64,000 bases of DNA, from assembly GCA_916610825.1 (NCBI GenBank), contig OU744454.1:13957836-14021835 (forward strand), read 5' to 3'. This DNA comes from Haliclystus octoradiatus (Eukaryota > Cnidaria > Staurozoa > Stauromedusae > Haliclystidae). The notes under the pieces were generated by a model that worked only from the letters and a program-made list of their open reading frames with translations, searched no databases and was not told where the DNA came from. A program made the translations under genes and the position numbers. How positions within the stretch are numbered: position 1 is the first letter of the stretch; every line of letters begins with the position of its first letter. This document shows positions 1 to 10,473 of the stretch, piece after piece.

Positions 1-1365
1 AACCATATCTTTTGCTTTCAATTTTTTAAGATTTTGCTCTTCTAAATGCCCAAAGCGTTGGTGCCACAAGTCAATAGATGTGAGAGCAGTACTTGATACC
101 TTTTTAATTGTCTCCGTGTTTTTATTAAAATCACAATTTAATGTGTAAACTCCTGCATAAGCCGATCCAGTTGCAAGTATATTGCTATCATTGTCATTGA
201 CCCACGCTCTGTCCTGTCCAAGTGTGATTGTTTTCATACCATCTGCTGTGGCTGCTCGAACCGAGAATAATGTATATTTCATCTTCGGAACATACAAACA
301 GTTGCTCATGGTAGCAGGACGCTGGTATCCTTCATTATCAATAAGCTGTAATGATATTGTTCCTATAGCAGTACCAAGTAGTATTGAGCCATCACCTAAA
401 ATAACGTTCTCAGGTACATCAATATTTGGAATTTTGCTAAAAAGCTCCTTCTGCCCTGAAATGTGTCTAGAGGCTCCAGAATCCATGACAACTATCGGCT
501 TTACAGTCTTTATAGAAGATGAAATAAAGCTCACATTTGATTTAGGCTGACTGACATAATTGGAATAAAAAGCACCTCCAGTTTGATCTTCTTTCTTCTT
601 GTTCAGGTAAGTAGGACATTCCCTCTTCACGTGACCCTCTCCGCCACATCCATAACATCTTAAAGTCTGCTATTTACTTTTCCGTCCTTGAAAACCAGTC
701 TTCTTTGAACCACTTGAAAAATAGGCTGCCTCTGGTTCTTCTTCCTCTTTTAGGGCACTGCGTTTAAAATTTTCAACAAAATCTACAAGTTGCTTCATTG
801 ATAGTGTCCCTGCTGCAAGCTGTGTAGTTAAAGAAGTATATAACGGCTTGTATGAGTCTGGTAGTAATGCAAGTGTTGTCATACATTGTTGTTTTTCAGG
901 AATAGCCTCTCCGATAACAGATAGTTGTTCATATAAACTCAAGCGCTTTCTCAACCAAACTCCAGGCTCTTGCTTTTCTGACAGAGTTAGTTTTACAAGC
1001 TGTTGCTGAATATTAAAAATGTTAAATGCTAATTTTGACTCAAAATGTTCAATCGGACTTTTCCACACAACGTGAGGATCACTTGGGCGACTTGGTATCA
1101 GATGATTAAGTTTTTCTGAAATTGCAGGAACAAGTAATCCAATAGCTTTTGCCTGCTTCTTTTTAAAAATAACCTTCTCTTTCTGATAATTTGCAACTGC
1201 AGCTTCACTTGCATCATCTGGAGCAGCATCTGGTAAAACTTCAGAACCATCCACAACTCCCCACAGATCATCTTTAAGTAAAACAGCAAAGATAACTTTG
1301 TTACAATATGCCCAATTACTGTCTATTAAAAGAGGAACAGCTGTTCTACTACTATGTTCAGCCAT
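1..1365 (-). pseudogene. copia gag-protease-pre-integrase reading frame with one amber stop
   Basis: The likely start is the ATG at 1365 (MAEHSSRTAV). It opens a UBN2-type copia Gag down to a TAG at 672-670. Past the TAG the same frame stays open to base 1. It shows a CX2CX4HX4C knuckle (CYGCGGEGHVKREC, about 655-614), a retropepsin active site (MDSGASRHISG, about 490-460) and the gag-pre-integrase signature LWHQRFGHLEEQN at about 75-30. Only this one stop interrupts 1.36 kb, so the copy is young. The codons after TAG (CAG ACT) do not fit the CARYYA readthrough context, so a simple nonsense mutation is the likelier reading, though Gag-only termination cannot be excluded. Confidence 0.8.
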
Positions 1366-1520
1366 GATGTATAGGCCTAACCACAAATCCAGTTCACTAT
1401 AATTGATCAAACTTTCTGATCACTGCAATATTCGGAAATGTAAAACTACAATATTATACTACTTTAAAACCTTTAAACATTCTTCTTAAAAACCAATAAA
1501 TAAACCAAGAATAGCATTAA

Positions 1521-1540
1521 CATGTTCTGGGCCCATAACC
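1521..1540 (-). other. Primer binding site, initiator Met tRNA half type
   Basis: Minus strand GGTTATGGGCCCAGAACATG lies immediately inside the LTR. The first 14 bases equal the copia primer site, which pairs with an internal cleavage product of initiator methionine tRNA instead of the tRNA 3' end. Confidence 0.75.
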
Positions 1541-1732
1541 TGATGAAATAGACTTGTTTGTAATAAAACAACGTTATTTATTGATGAGTAAACATAAGAC
1601 ATTTAGCCATCATGGCGGACATTAAAAAGTAAAAGTATAAAGCTAAAAAGACAAGAGCACATGTCATGAACACTACTGCGCATGTGCAATAAGCTAATTG
1701 TCACCACTATAACTATAACACGCAATTATACA
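1541..1732 (-). repeat. 5' LTR of the copia element
   Basis: On the minus strand it begins TGTATAATTGCG at 1732 and ends TTTCATCA at 1541, directly against the primer binding site, giving the usual TG...CA ends and about 192 bp. The second LTR is outside the window, so the outer boundary is inferred only from the TG dinucleotide and the end of the neighbouring repeat. Confidence 0.6.
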
Positions 1733-1747
1733 ATAGGTGTTTCATCA

Positions 1748-2308
1748 CTTTCAAGACCAGATAGGAGTTCCCTTGAGCAAATTTTGTGTTTTCTTAGCAA
1801 AACAAACCACTCAAGGTATTGTTCGTTTGACTGGAGTACTTTAAATGATGTTTTTTCCCTTTGCCATAAAAGGAACTAGTGCTGTCACATCCTGCATTAG
1901 AGAAAAATAAAGATATAAAATCTTGAAAAACATCCAACCTTGCAATAATTTTACTCTAAAGCCATAAGAATCAGCTATTTTTACCTGTAAATGCATGAAA
2001 GCCAAGCATAGCGTCACACCATATTCCCCCCAGTGGGTAGAAATTTGTTTTATATCAAGAATTCGTTTTTTATTAACTAATCCAGTCGAAAATAATAAAT
2101 TTGCATCAACATTTTTTTGTGCCGCAATAAGAATTATCAAAACATCTGTATCAGGAGAAGAGATGATGACGTTGCTTGATGATGATACTGCATCTTTTGC
2201 ATGAAGTGCCATCCTGGTATCTGCTTCTTCATGGTCAGAATACAAGCTGTCAATCAAAGCTGTGCTGACTCCTTCAAGTCTTGGTGTAAGCTTATAACAT
2301 GTCATCAT
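1748..2308 (-). pseudogene. Left arm: SPDTDV-domain repeat protein fragment
   Basis: Reading leftwards from 2308, the frame contains DHEEADTRMALHAK and then SPDTDVLIILIAA, followed by an intron with donor GTAAAAATAG and acceptor TAATGCAG, then the GCDSTSSFYGKGKK segment. These motifs recur together in a protein family found in high copy in many invertebrate and fish genomes; I recognise the family but cannot name its transposon superfamily. The frame shifts near the GGGGGG run just before the FHAFTGCD motif, so this is a decayed copy. It extends further toward the N terminus than the right arm does. Confidence 0.7.
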
Positions 2309-2735
2309 ATCTTCTCCTGATACAGATGTTTTGATAATTCTTATTGCGTCACAAAAAAATGTTGATGCAATTTATTATTTTCGACTGGATTAGTTAATAA
2401 AAAACGAATTCTTGATATAAAACAAATTTCTACCAACTGGGGGGAATATGGTGTGACGCTATGCTTGGCTTTCATGCATTTACAGGTAGAAAATAGCTGA
2501 TTCTTATGGCTTTAGAGTAAAATTATTGCAAGGTTGGATGTTTTTCAAGATTTTATATCTTTATTTTTCTCTAATGCAGGATGTGACAGCACTAGTTCCT
2601 TTTATGGCAAAGGGAAAAAACATCATTTAAAGTACTCCAGTCAAACGAACAATACCTTTGAGTGGTTTGTTTTGCTAGGAAAACACAAAATTTGCTCAAG
2701 GGAACTCCTATCTGGTCTTGAAAGGTATGTGTGCG
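1748..2735. repeat. Head-to-head palindrome of a repeat gene, arms about 1748-2308 and 2318-2735
   Basis: The segment from 2318 to 2735 reappears inverted at 1748-2200 with only scattered differences, including the same intron. The centre lies near 2310. Each arm carries the same coding segment pointing away from the centre. The left arm stops just beside the copia LTR. Confidence 0.85.
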
Positions 2736-3303
2736 CTCTTTATGGTGGGAATGAAGAAGATACAGATGTCAATGATTTAAGGTATACTATTATTAATCAA
2801 TGTTTTTCAAGCACAAAAGCAGTAAAATATATTTTTCCACAGTGCTAATTCTGTGTTATTATTTCACATTTAGATATGTAATTTTCAAGTCTGCAAAATT
2901 TTCAGAAGAACTGCTACCTCCAAATCAAGACGCTCTTCATCTCCACGCAAAACGCTGCAATTACCAGGCATATATTTGGTGTCATGCAACCAGATGACTA
3001 ATCAATCAAACGTCTTGTCTCAGCCAAGGCTGGGATGCAAATGATAATGGATCAATAAGGGTAAAATGGCTATCTGGTTTACCTGCACCTGAATCCTTAC
3101 TATACTTTGTTCATTGTGGCTGTAAAAGTGGGTGCACTACACAGAGATGCAGCTGTCTGAAGGCGAACATGAAATGTTCAGAGTTATGTAAATGCACTAC
3201 TTGTGAAAACATATTTATTTCTACAGAAAGAAGTTGTGAAAATGATGGTGTTTCTCCTGAATCTGATTCAGACATTTCAGACAATGATGACCTCAACAGT
3301 AAT
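2318..3303 (+). pseudogene. Right arm: SPDTDV/CXC repeat protein, C-terminal two thirds
   Basis: Exonic pieces are visible at about 2320-2488, 2580-2781, 2874-2996 and 2999-3303. The introns are GTAGAAAATA...TAATGCAG and GTATACTATT...CACATTTAG; joining across the second gives an in-frame DLRYVIFKSAKF. Motifs in order are LGFHAFTGCDSTSSFYGKG, RYVCALYGG, LPPNQDALHLHAKRCNYQA and a cysteine-rich CXC/tesmin-like tail (CGCKSGCTTQRCSCLKANMK) ending at TGA-free frame to 3303. An early frame change near 2440 and a stop at 2997 mark it as non-functional. The tail alone is open (about 3000-3303). Confidence 0.7.
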
Positions 3304-4180
3304 TGATTATAATATTATGGAACATATTTTGCTATTTTTATTAAGTAGTGTAGCTAGTATGAATGTCTTAAGTTGAATTTCATGTTTACAATGTTTACAT
3401 TTTTCTATCCAAACATGAGAACATTTTTTTGATAGATATAATCAACCATGGTATACTTTATTAAATTGAAAATCACTGAGAGGTAAATTTAGAAATGCGT
3501 TATTAAAAGTAATATAAGCTTACCTTTTCAATTTTCGTTTGTCTTTAACGTGCGACGTGTTTCATTGTTGTAGCTGTTTTAATCAGTTTGGCTACTTAAT
3601 AACATTGTAAAAGTATAAATGTACAAGGAAATTTGGTAAATCTAAGTTATGGCATCAATTATATTGCTAAATTGATCTGTTTAAGTTTGTAAACAAACCT
3701 GGTAATTTCGATGTCAAGGCCTCGTGTTATGAAAACGCGCGAAAAGCCATTGTTCCCAGTCGCTTTTCGCGCATAATGGCGGCTTTTAACAAGGACAAAA
3801 TTTCAACTTTGAAATCCAATTATCGTATTATACTAATGAGAAAAATCCCGGGATCTCTTTGGAATCGAAATCAGCGTACTTCAAAGTGGTTATATACAAA
3901 AATGCAGGTAATGGGAAGGGTTGCACTTCGAATAGTCATATTTTCGTAAGAGAGCCGGCGGTCTAAAATATGCGAGATTCTAAATGAGATTTTGTTCTAT
4001 TTCCAGGCTGCCTTTCGATTCGAAATATCAAGTAAGTGTCTCATGATCTCGATTGATGTTTTGGTTGGATTTGAATGGTATAATGCCCAGGAATTTTACT
4101 TTGTTTATCAAATTTGTGAAATTTATTCCAGAATTTAATCAAGGATCTACAAATGTCAGCAGTAAATAATTTCTCAATAG
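3304..4180. other. Gene-free stretch with one GC-rich hairpin
   Basis: No coding signal was seen. The notable feature is a perfect 11-bp inverted repeat GCGCGAAAAGC (3737-3747) / GCTTTTCGCGC (3762-3772) inside a CpG-rich patch. This may be a remnant of a mobile element end. Confidence 0.4.
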
Positions 4181-4309
4181 TCTAGCAAAGTGTTCATCAT
4201 TCATTCACCAAGCATTCAATTATTATAAAACCATTGAAAATTCTTCAGTACATTACACTGTAAAATTTTATATAAAGTATCGGAAAATAGTACAAACCTG
4301 ATAGAGGGC
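4181..4309 (+). repeat. Dispersed repeat, left part of copy A
   Basis: Begins CAAAGTGTTCATCATTCATT and matches 59014-59166 with few changes; the second copy has an extra stretch of about 40 bp. It continues on the other side of the gypsy element at 9148. In copy B the partner sequence continues after a LINE at 63432. Confidence 0.85.
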
Positions 4310-4466
4310 TGTGCTATTACAACTTATTTACATTACAATATTGATATACTTCCTGTAAACATAATCGTGTCATTTATAGTTTTAGTTTAGATTCTAATAT
4401 ACTGTTCTGTGATCAACAACGTTTATTCTCTCGTCTCAAGTTCTAGCTTATTCACATAATACTACA
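4310..4466 (+). repeat. 5' LTR of gypsy element
   Basis: 157 bp, starts TGTGCTATTACAAC and ends CATAATACTACA. Identical to 8991-9147. Confidence 0.95.
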
Positions 4467-4484
4467 TGGCGCTGCGATTATTCG
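4467..4484 (+). other. Primer binding site of gypsy element
   Basis: TGGCGCTGCGATTATTCG begins at the first base after the LTR, with the TGG expected to pair with a tRNA CCA end. The tRNA species was not identified. Confidence 0.6.
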
Positions 4485-4591
4485 AACTTTGGGATTGTTA
4501 TTGTTGATTTGTTATTTATACCTTCGTCTTCGTTTGGTATATTTATTGGTTCATATTTTTCATTCATCTTACTGTTCGTGTTGTTTACATT

Positions 4592-7500
4592 ATGCCAATG
4601 GAGACACGTCAGAATGAAAAAGCTTCCACAAGCACTGCTGGTGATGAAGAATTCTCTGATAATTCTGATTCTCATGATCCAATAATACCTTTGGCATCTT
4701 CTATTAATCTACCTTCAGGAGATATTCCGCCATGGTTTAACGCCATTTTACAGCAACAACAACAAGCTTTTACCGCCGCTCTGCAATCCGTCGCTAAAGC
4801 AACTTCAAAACACAGAAATAACGAATCTCACTCGGGTTCAGCCAAAAGAATGGACATACCAACATTAAAAAGTCCTTCGAAGATAACTATTGCCGATTTT
4901 CGTGATTGGGAAGAACGATTTTCAGGTTACGCTGCTGCGACACGTTTGTCAACAGACTGCAATCTCGCTGCTCGAAGAGGCATACTAAGATCTGCAATTC
5001 ACGACGATTGGTCAAAGTTGTGGACAGCCAAAGTAATCTTGGTCAACGATATCGATGATACAGACGCAATAATAGACAAATTTAGTCATTATCTTCGAGA
5101 TAAACGAAATCCACTGCTTGATCGAAAAGAATTTCACAACAGGGACCAACTTCCTGATGAGACGATAGATCAATACTACGCCGTTCTACGCACGCTTGAT
5201 GAAAGCTGTGGGTTTTCCCCTGAGTTAACATGCGAAACATGTCACGCAGACACAGGAATATCACAAAACATGCGGGACGAAAGACTGCGGGACCGTCTAA
5301 TATGTGGCCTCCGCGATGTTGACACGCAACAAAAAGTCCTGGCAGAAAAATTTTCTACGCTTACATTAAAGAAAACATTAGACATTTGTACATCTCACGA
5401 GGCAAGTAAGACAACACAAGACAAGTTAGCAACCTCTTCAACAATTAATGTCTCAGCAATCAAAAGCAAGAAGCCTTACAAGAAATCAGAAAAATCAAAT
5501 ACTGGTCGTCAAGACAACAACAGCTCTAATGAACATACACCTAAATGTTATTTTTGTGGCAAGCAAAAGCATTCAAGAGCCGAATGCCCAGCAAAAGAAG
5601 CTATATGTGGATTTTGTGACAAGTTAGGACACTATCAATCAGTTTGCAAAGCAAAAAAAAGATCATCACATCAACCAAATACTAACCATGTATATCTTAA
5701 TGCATTGTCAAATACAACTGATACAATCAAGCTACTAACTACACATGAACATGGACCCTCATACCTTCATTGGCTACCTGACACTGGTGCTGCATGTGAC
5801 GTCCTAAGTGTTCAACATTTAAAGGCATTAAACTGTGACCTTTTATTAAAGTTGAAGCCAGCTACTGATCAACTATTTACAGCTAATTCAACACCTCTAT
5901 CAACACTTGGTCGCTGTTCTCTGACAATCAAACTTAACAACAATCAATACACTGCTGACATTCATGTGGTGGACGCTGTCAATGCACCATTACTAAGCAA
6001 AAAAGGATGCATTGCGTTGGGTCTTATTCCTGAAAACTGGCCAGACTTATCAGCAGCTACTCCTGTCAACACTGTGTCTCTATTGGCAAGCACTGACCAA
6101 GAAGCTCATCACATCAATCTACCAACACAGCAATCTTCCAACGATGACGCCACACAACTTATAAAGGAATTCTCTTCTGTTTTCACTGACACAGGACCAC
6201 TACGGAAAATGGATGGCCCTGCAATGAAGATAGAGCTGACCGAAGACGCCACACCTACTCGCCAATACAAAGCGTATAATATACCGTTTAAGTGGCAGAA
6301 ATTGGTACAAGCACAACTAGATTCGATGATCACAAAGGACATCATAGAAAAAGTTCCTTTGAACGAATCACCACAATGGATTCACCCTATGGTTGTCGTT
6401 CCAAAGAAGAACTCTACAGAGCCAAGAATCACAGTTGATCTCACATCACTAAATCGGTTTGTCAAAAGACCTGGTTATCCATCACGCACACCACGAGATC
6501 TGATCGCCAACATCCCGCCTGGAATGAAATACTTCACTACCTTGGACGCCCGTCATGGCTACTGGCAAGTACCTCTGGCTACTGAATCAAGACCGCTCAC
6601 TACATTCATCACACCCTGGGGCTGTTACCGCTTTAGAAGGAATGTCATGGGTCTTATCAGCGCTGGCGATGAGCACAACCGACGTGGAGATGAAGCATTG
6701 GCTGGCATTGACAACCTACAGAAAGTGGTGGAAGACGTCATCATCTACGACAAAGACTATGACACACACATCAAACGAGTCAAAGACGTCTTAAAGAGAT
6801 GCTCTGATAATGGTATCACCTTGAATAAAAAGAAATTTCATTTTGCTCAATCATCTGCTGAATGGTGTGGGTATGTTATTACTTCAACTGGTTACACGTT
6901 AAATCCTCGCCTGGTTACTGCATTGACAGAATTTCCACAACCAACATCATTGACGCAACTACGCTCTTTCCTTGGTCTGGTACAACAGTTTGAATCATTT
7001 TCATCTGAAATTTCACAACTGGCAACACCACTACGAGCTCTACTGTCACCTTCAACATCTTTCTATTGGAATCAACTCCACCAAGATGCATTCAAAGGCC
7101 TCATCAATAAACTAACTAGTCCACGCATCCTTGCTCATTTCAATCCACAAGCTCAACTCCGACTTGAAACAGATGCTGCACAATCTAAAGGACTTGGCTA
7201 TGCTCTATGGTCCGAACAAGATGACAAAACTTGGCGCCTCCTACAATGTGGTTCACGCTTTGTCACTGATGCAGAGTCCCGCTACTCTGCTACTGAAATT
7301 GAATTGGCCGCAGTCGTTTGGGCAACCCAGAAGTGCAAAATGTTTTTACATGGGTCATCATTTAACCTAATTGTCGACCACAAGCCACTAATATCCATCC
7401 TCAATGACAAGCGTCTGCACCAAATTCCAAGTGCAAGAATCATTCGCCTCAAAGAAAAGTTATCATCATTTTCATTCACTGCTATCTGGCGTGCTGGTAC

Positions 7501-8944
7501 AAGTCACACCGTCGTCGATTGCTTCTCACGACATCCAGTTGATCAACCAAGTCCAGACGATGTCAACATTGATACAGATGCTGATTCAAGCTTCCAAGTA
7601 AATCACATCCAAACTCGTCTTCAATCAACTGATGCTACCAACTTTCCACCAGACGCAACTCTCAACAAAGTCAAATCTGCAGGTGAAAATGACGCAGTAC
7701 ATCTCAAGCTAGCTGACCTGATCATTAATGGCTTCCCACAACAGAAGGAAAAACTGGACATCAGCATTCACCCCTATTGGTCACTACGTCACGATCTGTC
7801 ACTCTTGGAATCATCAATCATCCTCTACCAAGATCGCATTCTTATCCCAAAATCTCTTCGATCGACTATGCTGAATGAACTCCACACATCTCATCTTGGT
7901 CTAACTCGAACTCTTGCACGAGCTCGACAATGTATTTTTTGGCCAAATATGACCAACGAAGTCACAAATCGAATTCGGTCATGCGAAGAATGTGCCCAAA
8001 GACTGTCATCCAACTCACATGAGCCACTTATTCAAGACACACCACCAACTCGTCCTGGTGAAGCGATTGCAACAGACATTTTCTCACACCATGGCCACGA
8101 ATTCCTTGTCATCACCGATAAGTACTCTGGTTGGCCTCACGTTGTACACTGTGGCAAGAGCACCGATACAGACACCGTCGTCGATATTCTATCCAGCTGG
8201 TTCTGTAGCATGGGTGTCCCTATTCGCTTAACGTCTGATGGTGGACCGCAGTTTTCAAGTCATGCATTTTCAGCATTCTGCAAAGATTGGGGCATAATTC
8301 ACGACCCGTCGTCACCATACCATCATCAAGCCAACGGACATGCAGAAGCTGCTGTCAAAGCTATGGAAAATATTGTCGCCAAAGTAACAACAAATGGACA
8401 CCTCAACACAGAAGCCTTCTACAAAGCTCTATTGGAATACCGTAATACACCAAGAAGTGATGGTATCAGTCCAGCCCAGCGTTTATTTGGCAAACCTCTT
8501 CGGTCACGAATCCCAATTCATCCATCGCAATTCACTGATGACATCAAGCAACTAATTATTATTGCAGACAAGAAAGCAAGCACGCTAAAAGAAAAAGCAA
8601 AACAACAACATGACCTTCATGCTCGCCGCCTTGATCCATTCATTCCTGGTGATATTGTCCGCATCCAAAATCAGAATACCAAACATTGGGATCGCATTGG
8701 AGAAATTGTCTCTATTGATCCTCGAGGACGCAGCTATCGCCTAAAAACCGAATCTGGTCGACTCTACTGGCGCAACCGCCGTCAACTCCGCCGGTACTAT
8801 GGTCCATCAACATCAACTACAGCTGCTGCTTCAACCACCCCAGAGGAGGAAGAACCATCAACAAATACATCTAGTGCATCATTACATTCACCACCTAGAC
8901 GCAGCACTAGAAAGAAAAACAAAACTAATAAACTAAATTTATAA
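4592..8944 (+). CDS. gypsy Gag-Pol polyprotein, 1450 residues, with E at an RT catalytic position
   Basis: Single ORF. Domains in order: Gag to about residue 310; two CX2CX4HX4C knuckles (about 319-332 and 339-352); retropepsin with LPDTGA (D397); RT about 560-760, first catalytic Asp in TLDARHGYW (D652); RNase H (RLETDAAQ, SATEIELAAVVWA, VDHKPL); integrase zinc region (HTSHLG...CEEC) and a full D,D35E core (D1162, D1216, E1252); then a basic C terminus without a recognisable chromodomain. There is no separate env ORF. The RT motif that normally reads [Y/V]xDD is VVED here, with GAA at 6731-6733 giving E714 before D715. Related elements of this type, as I remember the family, have VVDD. Everything else looks intact, so this is a recent copy whose polymerase may be crippled. 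Confidence 0.95.
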   Translation: MPMETRQNEKASTSTAGDEEFSDNSDSHDPIIPLASSINLPSGDIPPWFNAILQQQQQAFTAALQSVAKATSKHRNNESHSGSAKRMDIPTLKSPSKITIADFRDWEERFSGYAAATRLSTDCNLAARRGILRSAIHDDWSKLWTAKVILVNDIDDTDAIIDKFSHYLRDKRNPLLDRKEFHNRDQLPDETIDQYYAVLRTLDESCGFSPELTCETCHADTGISQNMRDERLRDRLICGLRDVDTQQKVLAEKFSTLTLKKTLDICTSHEASKTTQDKLATSSTINVSAIKSKKPYKKSEKSNTGRQDNNSSNEHTPKCYFCGKQKHSRAECPAKEAICGFCDKLGHYQSVCKAKKRSSHQPNTNHVYLNALSNTTDTIKLLTTHEHGPSYLHWLPDTGAACDVLSVQHLKALNCDLLLKLKPATDQLFTANSTPLSTLGRCSLTIKLNNNQYTADIHVVDAVNAPLLSKKGCIALGLIPENWPDLSAATPVNTVSLLASTDQEAHHINLPTQQSSNDDATQLIKEFSSVFTDTGPLRKMDGPAMKIELTEDATPTRQYKAYNIPFKWQKLVQAQLDSMITKDIIEKVPLNESPQWIHPMVVVPKKNSTEPRITVDLTSLNRFVKRPGYPSRTPRDLIANIPPGMKYFTTLDARHGYWQVPLATESRPLTTFITPWGCYRFRRNVMGLISAGDEHNRRGDEALAGIDNLQKVVEDVIIYDKDYDTHIKRVKDVLKRCSDNGITLNKKKFHFAQSSAEWCGYVITSTGYTLNPRLVTALTEFPQPTSLTQLRSFLGLVQQFESFSSEISQLATPLRALLSPSTSFYWNQLHQDAFKGLINKLTSPRILAHFNPQAQLRLETDAAQSKGLGYALWSEQDDKTWRLLQCGSRFVTDAESRYSATEIELAAVVWATQKCKMFLHGSSFNLIVDHKPLISILNDKRLHQIPSARIIRLKEKLSSFSFTAIWRAGTSHTVVDCFSRHPVDQPSPDDVNIDTDADSSFQVNHIQTRLQSTDATNFPPDATLNKVKSAGENDAVHLKLADLIINGFPQQKEKLDISIHPYWSLRHDLSLLESSIILYQDRILIPKSLRSTMLNELHTSHLGLTRTLARARQCIFWPNMTNEVTNRIRSCEECAQRLSSNSHEPLIQDTPPTRPGEAIATDIFSHHGHEFLVITDKYSGWPHVVHCGKSTDTDTVVDILSSWFCSMGVPIRLTSDGGPQFSSHAFSAFCKDWGIIHDPSSPYHHQANGHAEAAVKAMENIVAKVTTNGHLNTEAFYKALLEYRNTPRSDGISPAQRLFGKPLRSRIPIHPSQFTDDIKQLIIIADKKASTLKEKAKQQHDLHARRLDPFIPGDIVRIQNQNTKHWDRIGEIVSIDPRGRSYRLKTESGRLYWRNRRQLRRYYGPSTSTTAAASTTPEEEEPSTNTSSASLHSPPRRSTRKKNKTNKLNL

Positions 8945-8990
8945 TCAATATTCATTACATGTATATTTCTATAATCTCCCAGAAAGGGCA

Positions 8991-9147
8991 TGTGCTATTA
9001 CAACTTATTTACATTACAATATTGATATACTTCCTGTAAACATAATCGTGTCATTTATAGTTTTAGTTTAGATTCTAATATACTGTTCTGTGATCAACAA
9101 CGTTTATTCTCTCGTCTCAAGTTCTAGCTTATTCACATAATACTACA
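8991..9147 (+). repeat. 3' LTR of gypsy element
   Basis: 157 bp, identical to the 5' LTR, preceded by the polypurine-like AGAAAGGGCA at 8981-8990 and followed by the duplicated target AGGGC. Confidence 0.95.
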
Positions 9148-10120
9148 AGGGCTCGGACGTTCTTATTCAAGTTTACAGCCGTATACTAGAATTACAGTAA
9201 TGCAGATTCTAACATTTTTCGGTTTTGCGGTATATCTTCATTGCGTGAATTGTTATCCTCTCTATCAACGTTATCACAATAAGGGTTTGCAATGTGAAGT
9301 CTTGTTCCTGTATACATACGCCACCAAATTTTTTTACCAGTCTAGTATTCATTCCTTCGGCTAGAAAGTAGCTGAATATGTTAGCATCATGTCACAATCT
9401 GTAGTTTATAGGATGCGGTAATGCAGTGCAGAAGCTACTTTGCATAAAATACCTTTCTACAGAGACGATAAATCAGATGGACAGATTTCGTTTCTGTGAA
9501 AAGAGGAGTATAAAACCAACGGTTATGGTGTTCTTATAGTGTTTCCCACCATACATTATGATTTTTACCCTCACAAGAATACTCCATTTTCAGTTCAGAC
9601 ATCTGCTTACAACAATAAATTCTACTTAGCTAGCTATTGTGGTCACCAGAGAATCTATTGATATGTGTTAAATATGTGTGAGAATGATATGTCGAACTAT
9701 AATCTGTGTAATGCGTGCTACGAATGAAACATTTTCTGATTTTTATTTTCTTCAAATTCGTGAACTTAAAAATCAGTAAATCATCTGGAATTTTGCTACT
9801 CTTGAGTTTATATGTTCTTCCATACCTCAGAATTATGGGAGAGAAAAATTGATTGCCGTTACAGAGCTACGCCATCTCAAACGTAACATCGCGTGATTAA
9901 TCCGATCTAAAGTCTATTAGAAAAACCGCACGACTTGTGACTTTTTCGTCATAAAGCTAGACCCTTTTTTTCCTCAGCAACATTTGACTCAAAACACACC
10001 ACTTTGAAGGCGTTTTTCACCAAGAAATAATTTGCAGATCGAAAGATAAATTACGCCATTGTTTTTTTCACGTTGGGTTCTACTACATATGTAAAGATAG
10101 TCTGGTGGTTTATTCCCACT
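9148..10120 (+). repeat. Dispersed TIR element, right part of copy A
   Basis: 9148-9735 matches 63432-64000 in the same orientation. 9770-10120 is the inverse of 58099-58450, so these form the long terminal inverted repeats (about 350 bp) of one family whose end reads AGTGGGAATAAACC. The right end at 10120 abuts TTAA (10121-10124), and the left end in copy B at 58099 also follows TTAA. A TTAA target suggests piggyBac- or Kolobok-type mobilisation. No transposase was seen; this is probably non-autonomous. Confidence 0.7.
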
Positions 10121-10473
10121 TTAAATATGAGCCGTTTTGCAACAGTGGATAGCATTTAGTAAAACATTTCTTTAGATTTTTGTTTACATTTGTCTTTTAT
10201 GAGTGGGGTTAATAATTTTGATAAACATTGGTAAAAACTGAATTTTGTTTTGTTATTAATTTATGCAACACTATTCATGAAATTGAGTTAAATAGTAATT
10301 GTTGTAGGAATCTGAATAAACCCACATCAGAAACCTAAACTAAACAAAAAAAGAAGTATACCTCATCCACGCATAATATAAAATCCCTTTTTCAATCACA
10401 ATAATAACAATAATCATTGATGTTGAAATCTCGCTGAATATTACATAATGGAAAATGGAACGAAAATGAGCTC

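Larger units (their letters stand above)
1..1732 (-). mobile_element. Ty1/copia LTR retrotransposon, 5' part, cut by window edge
   Basis: The element runs right to left and contains, in order, an LTR (1732-1541), a primer binding site (1540-1521), gag, a CCHC zinc knuckle, an aspartic protease and the gag-pre-integrase domain, where the window ends. This domain order is that of copia. The primer site GGTTATGGGCCCAGAAC matches the half-tRNA-initiator-Met site used by Drosophila copia. The integrase, RT, RNase H and second LTR would lie left of base 1. Confidence 0.85.
4310..9147 (+). mobile_element. Complete Ty3/gypsy LTR retrotransposon
   Basis: Bounded by two 157-bp LTRs (4310-4466 and 8991-9147) that I find identical base for base, with TGTG...TACA ends, and flanked by the 5-bp target duplication AGGGC (4305-4309 and 9148-9152). 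A primer site starts directly after the 5' LTR, and a purine run (AGAAAGGGCA) precedes the 3' LTR. It contains a single uninterrupted ORF. Identical LTRs imply very recent insertion. Confidence 0.95.
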
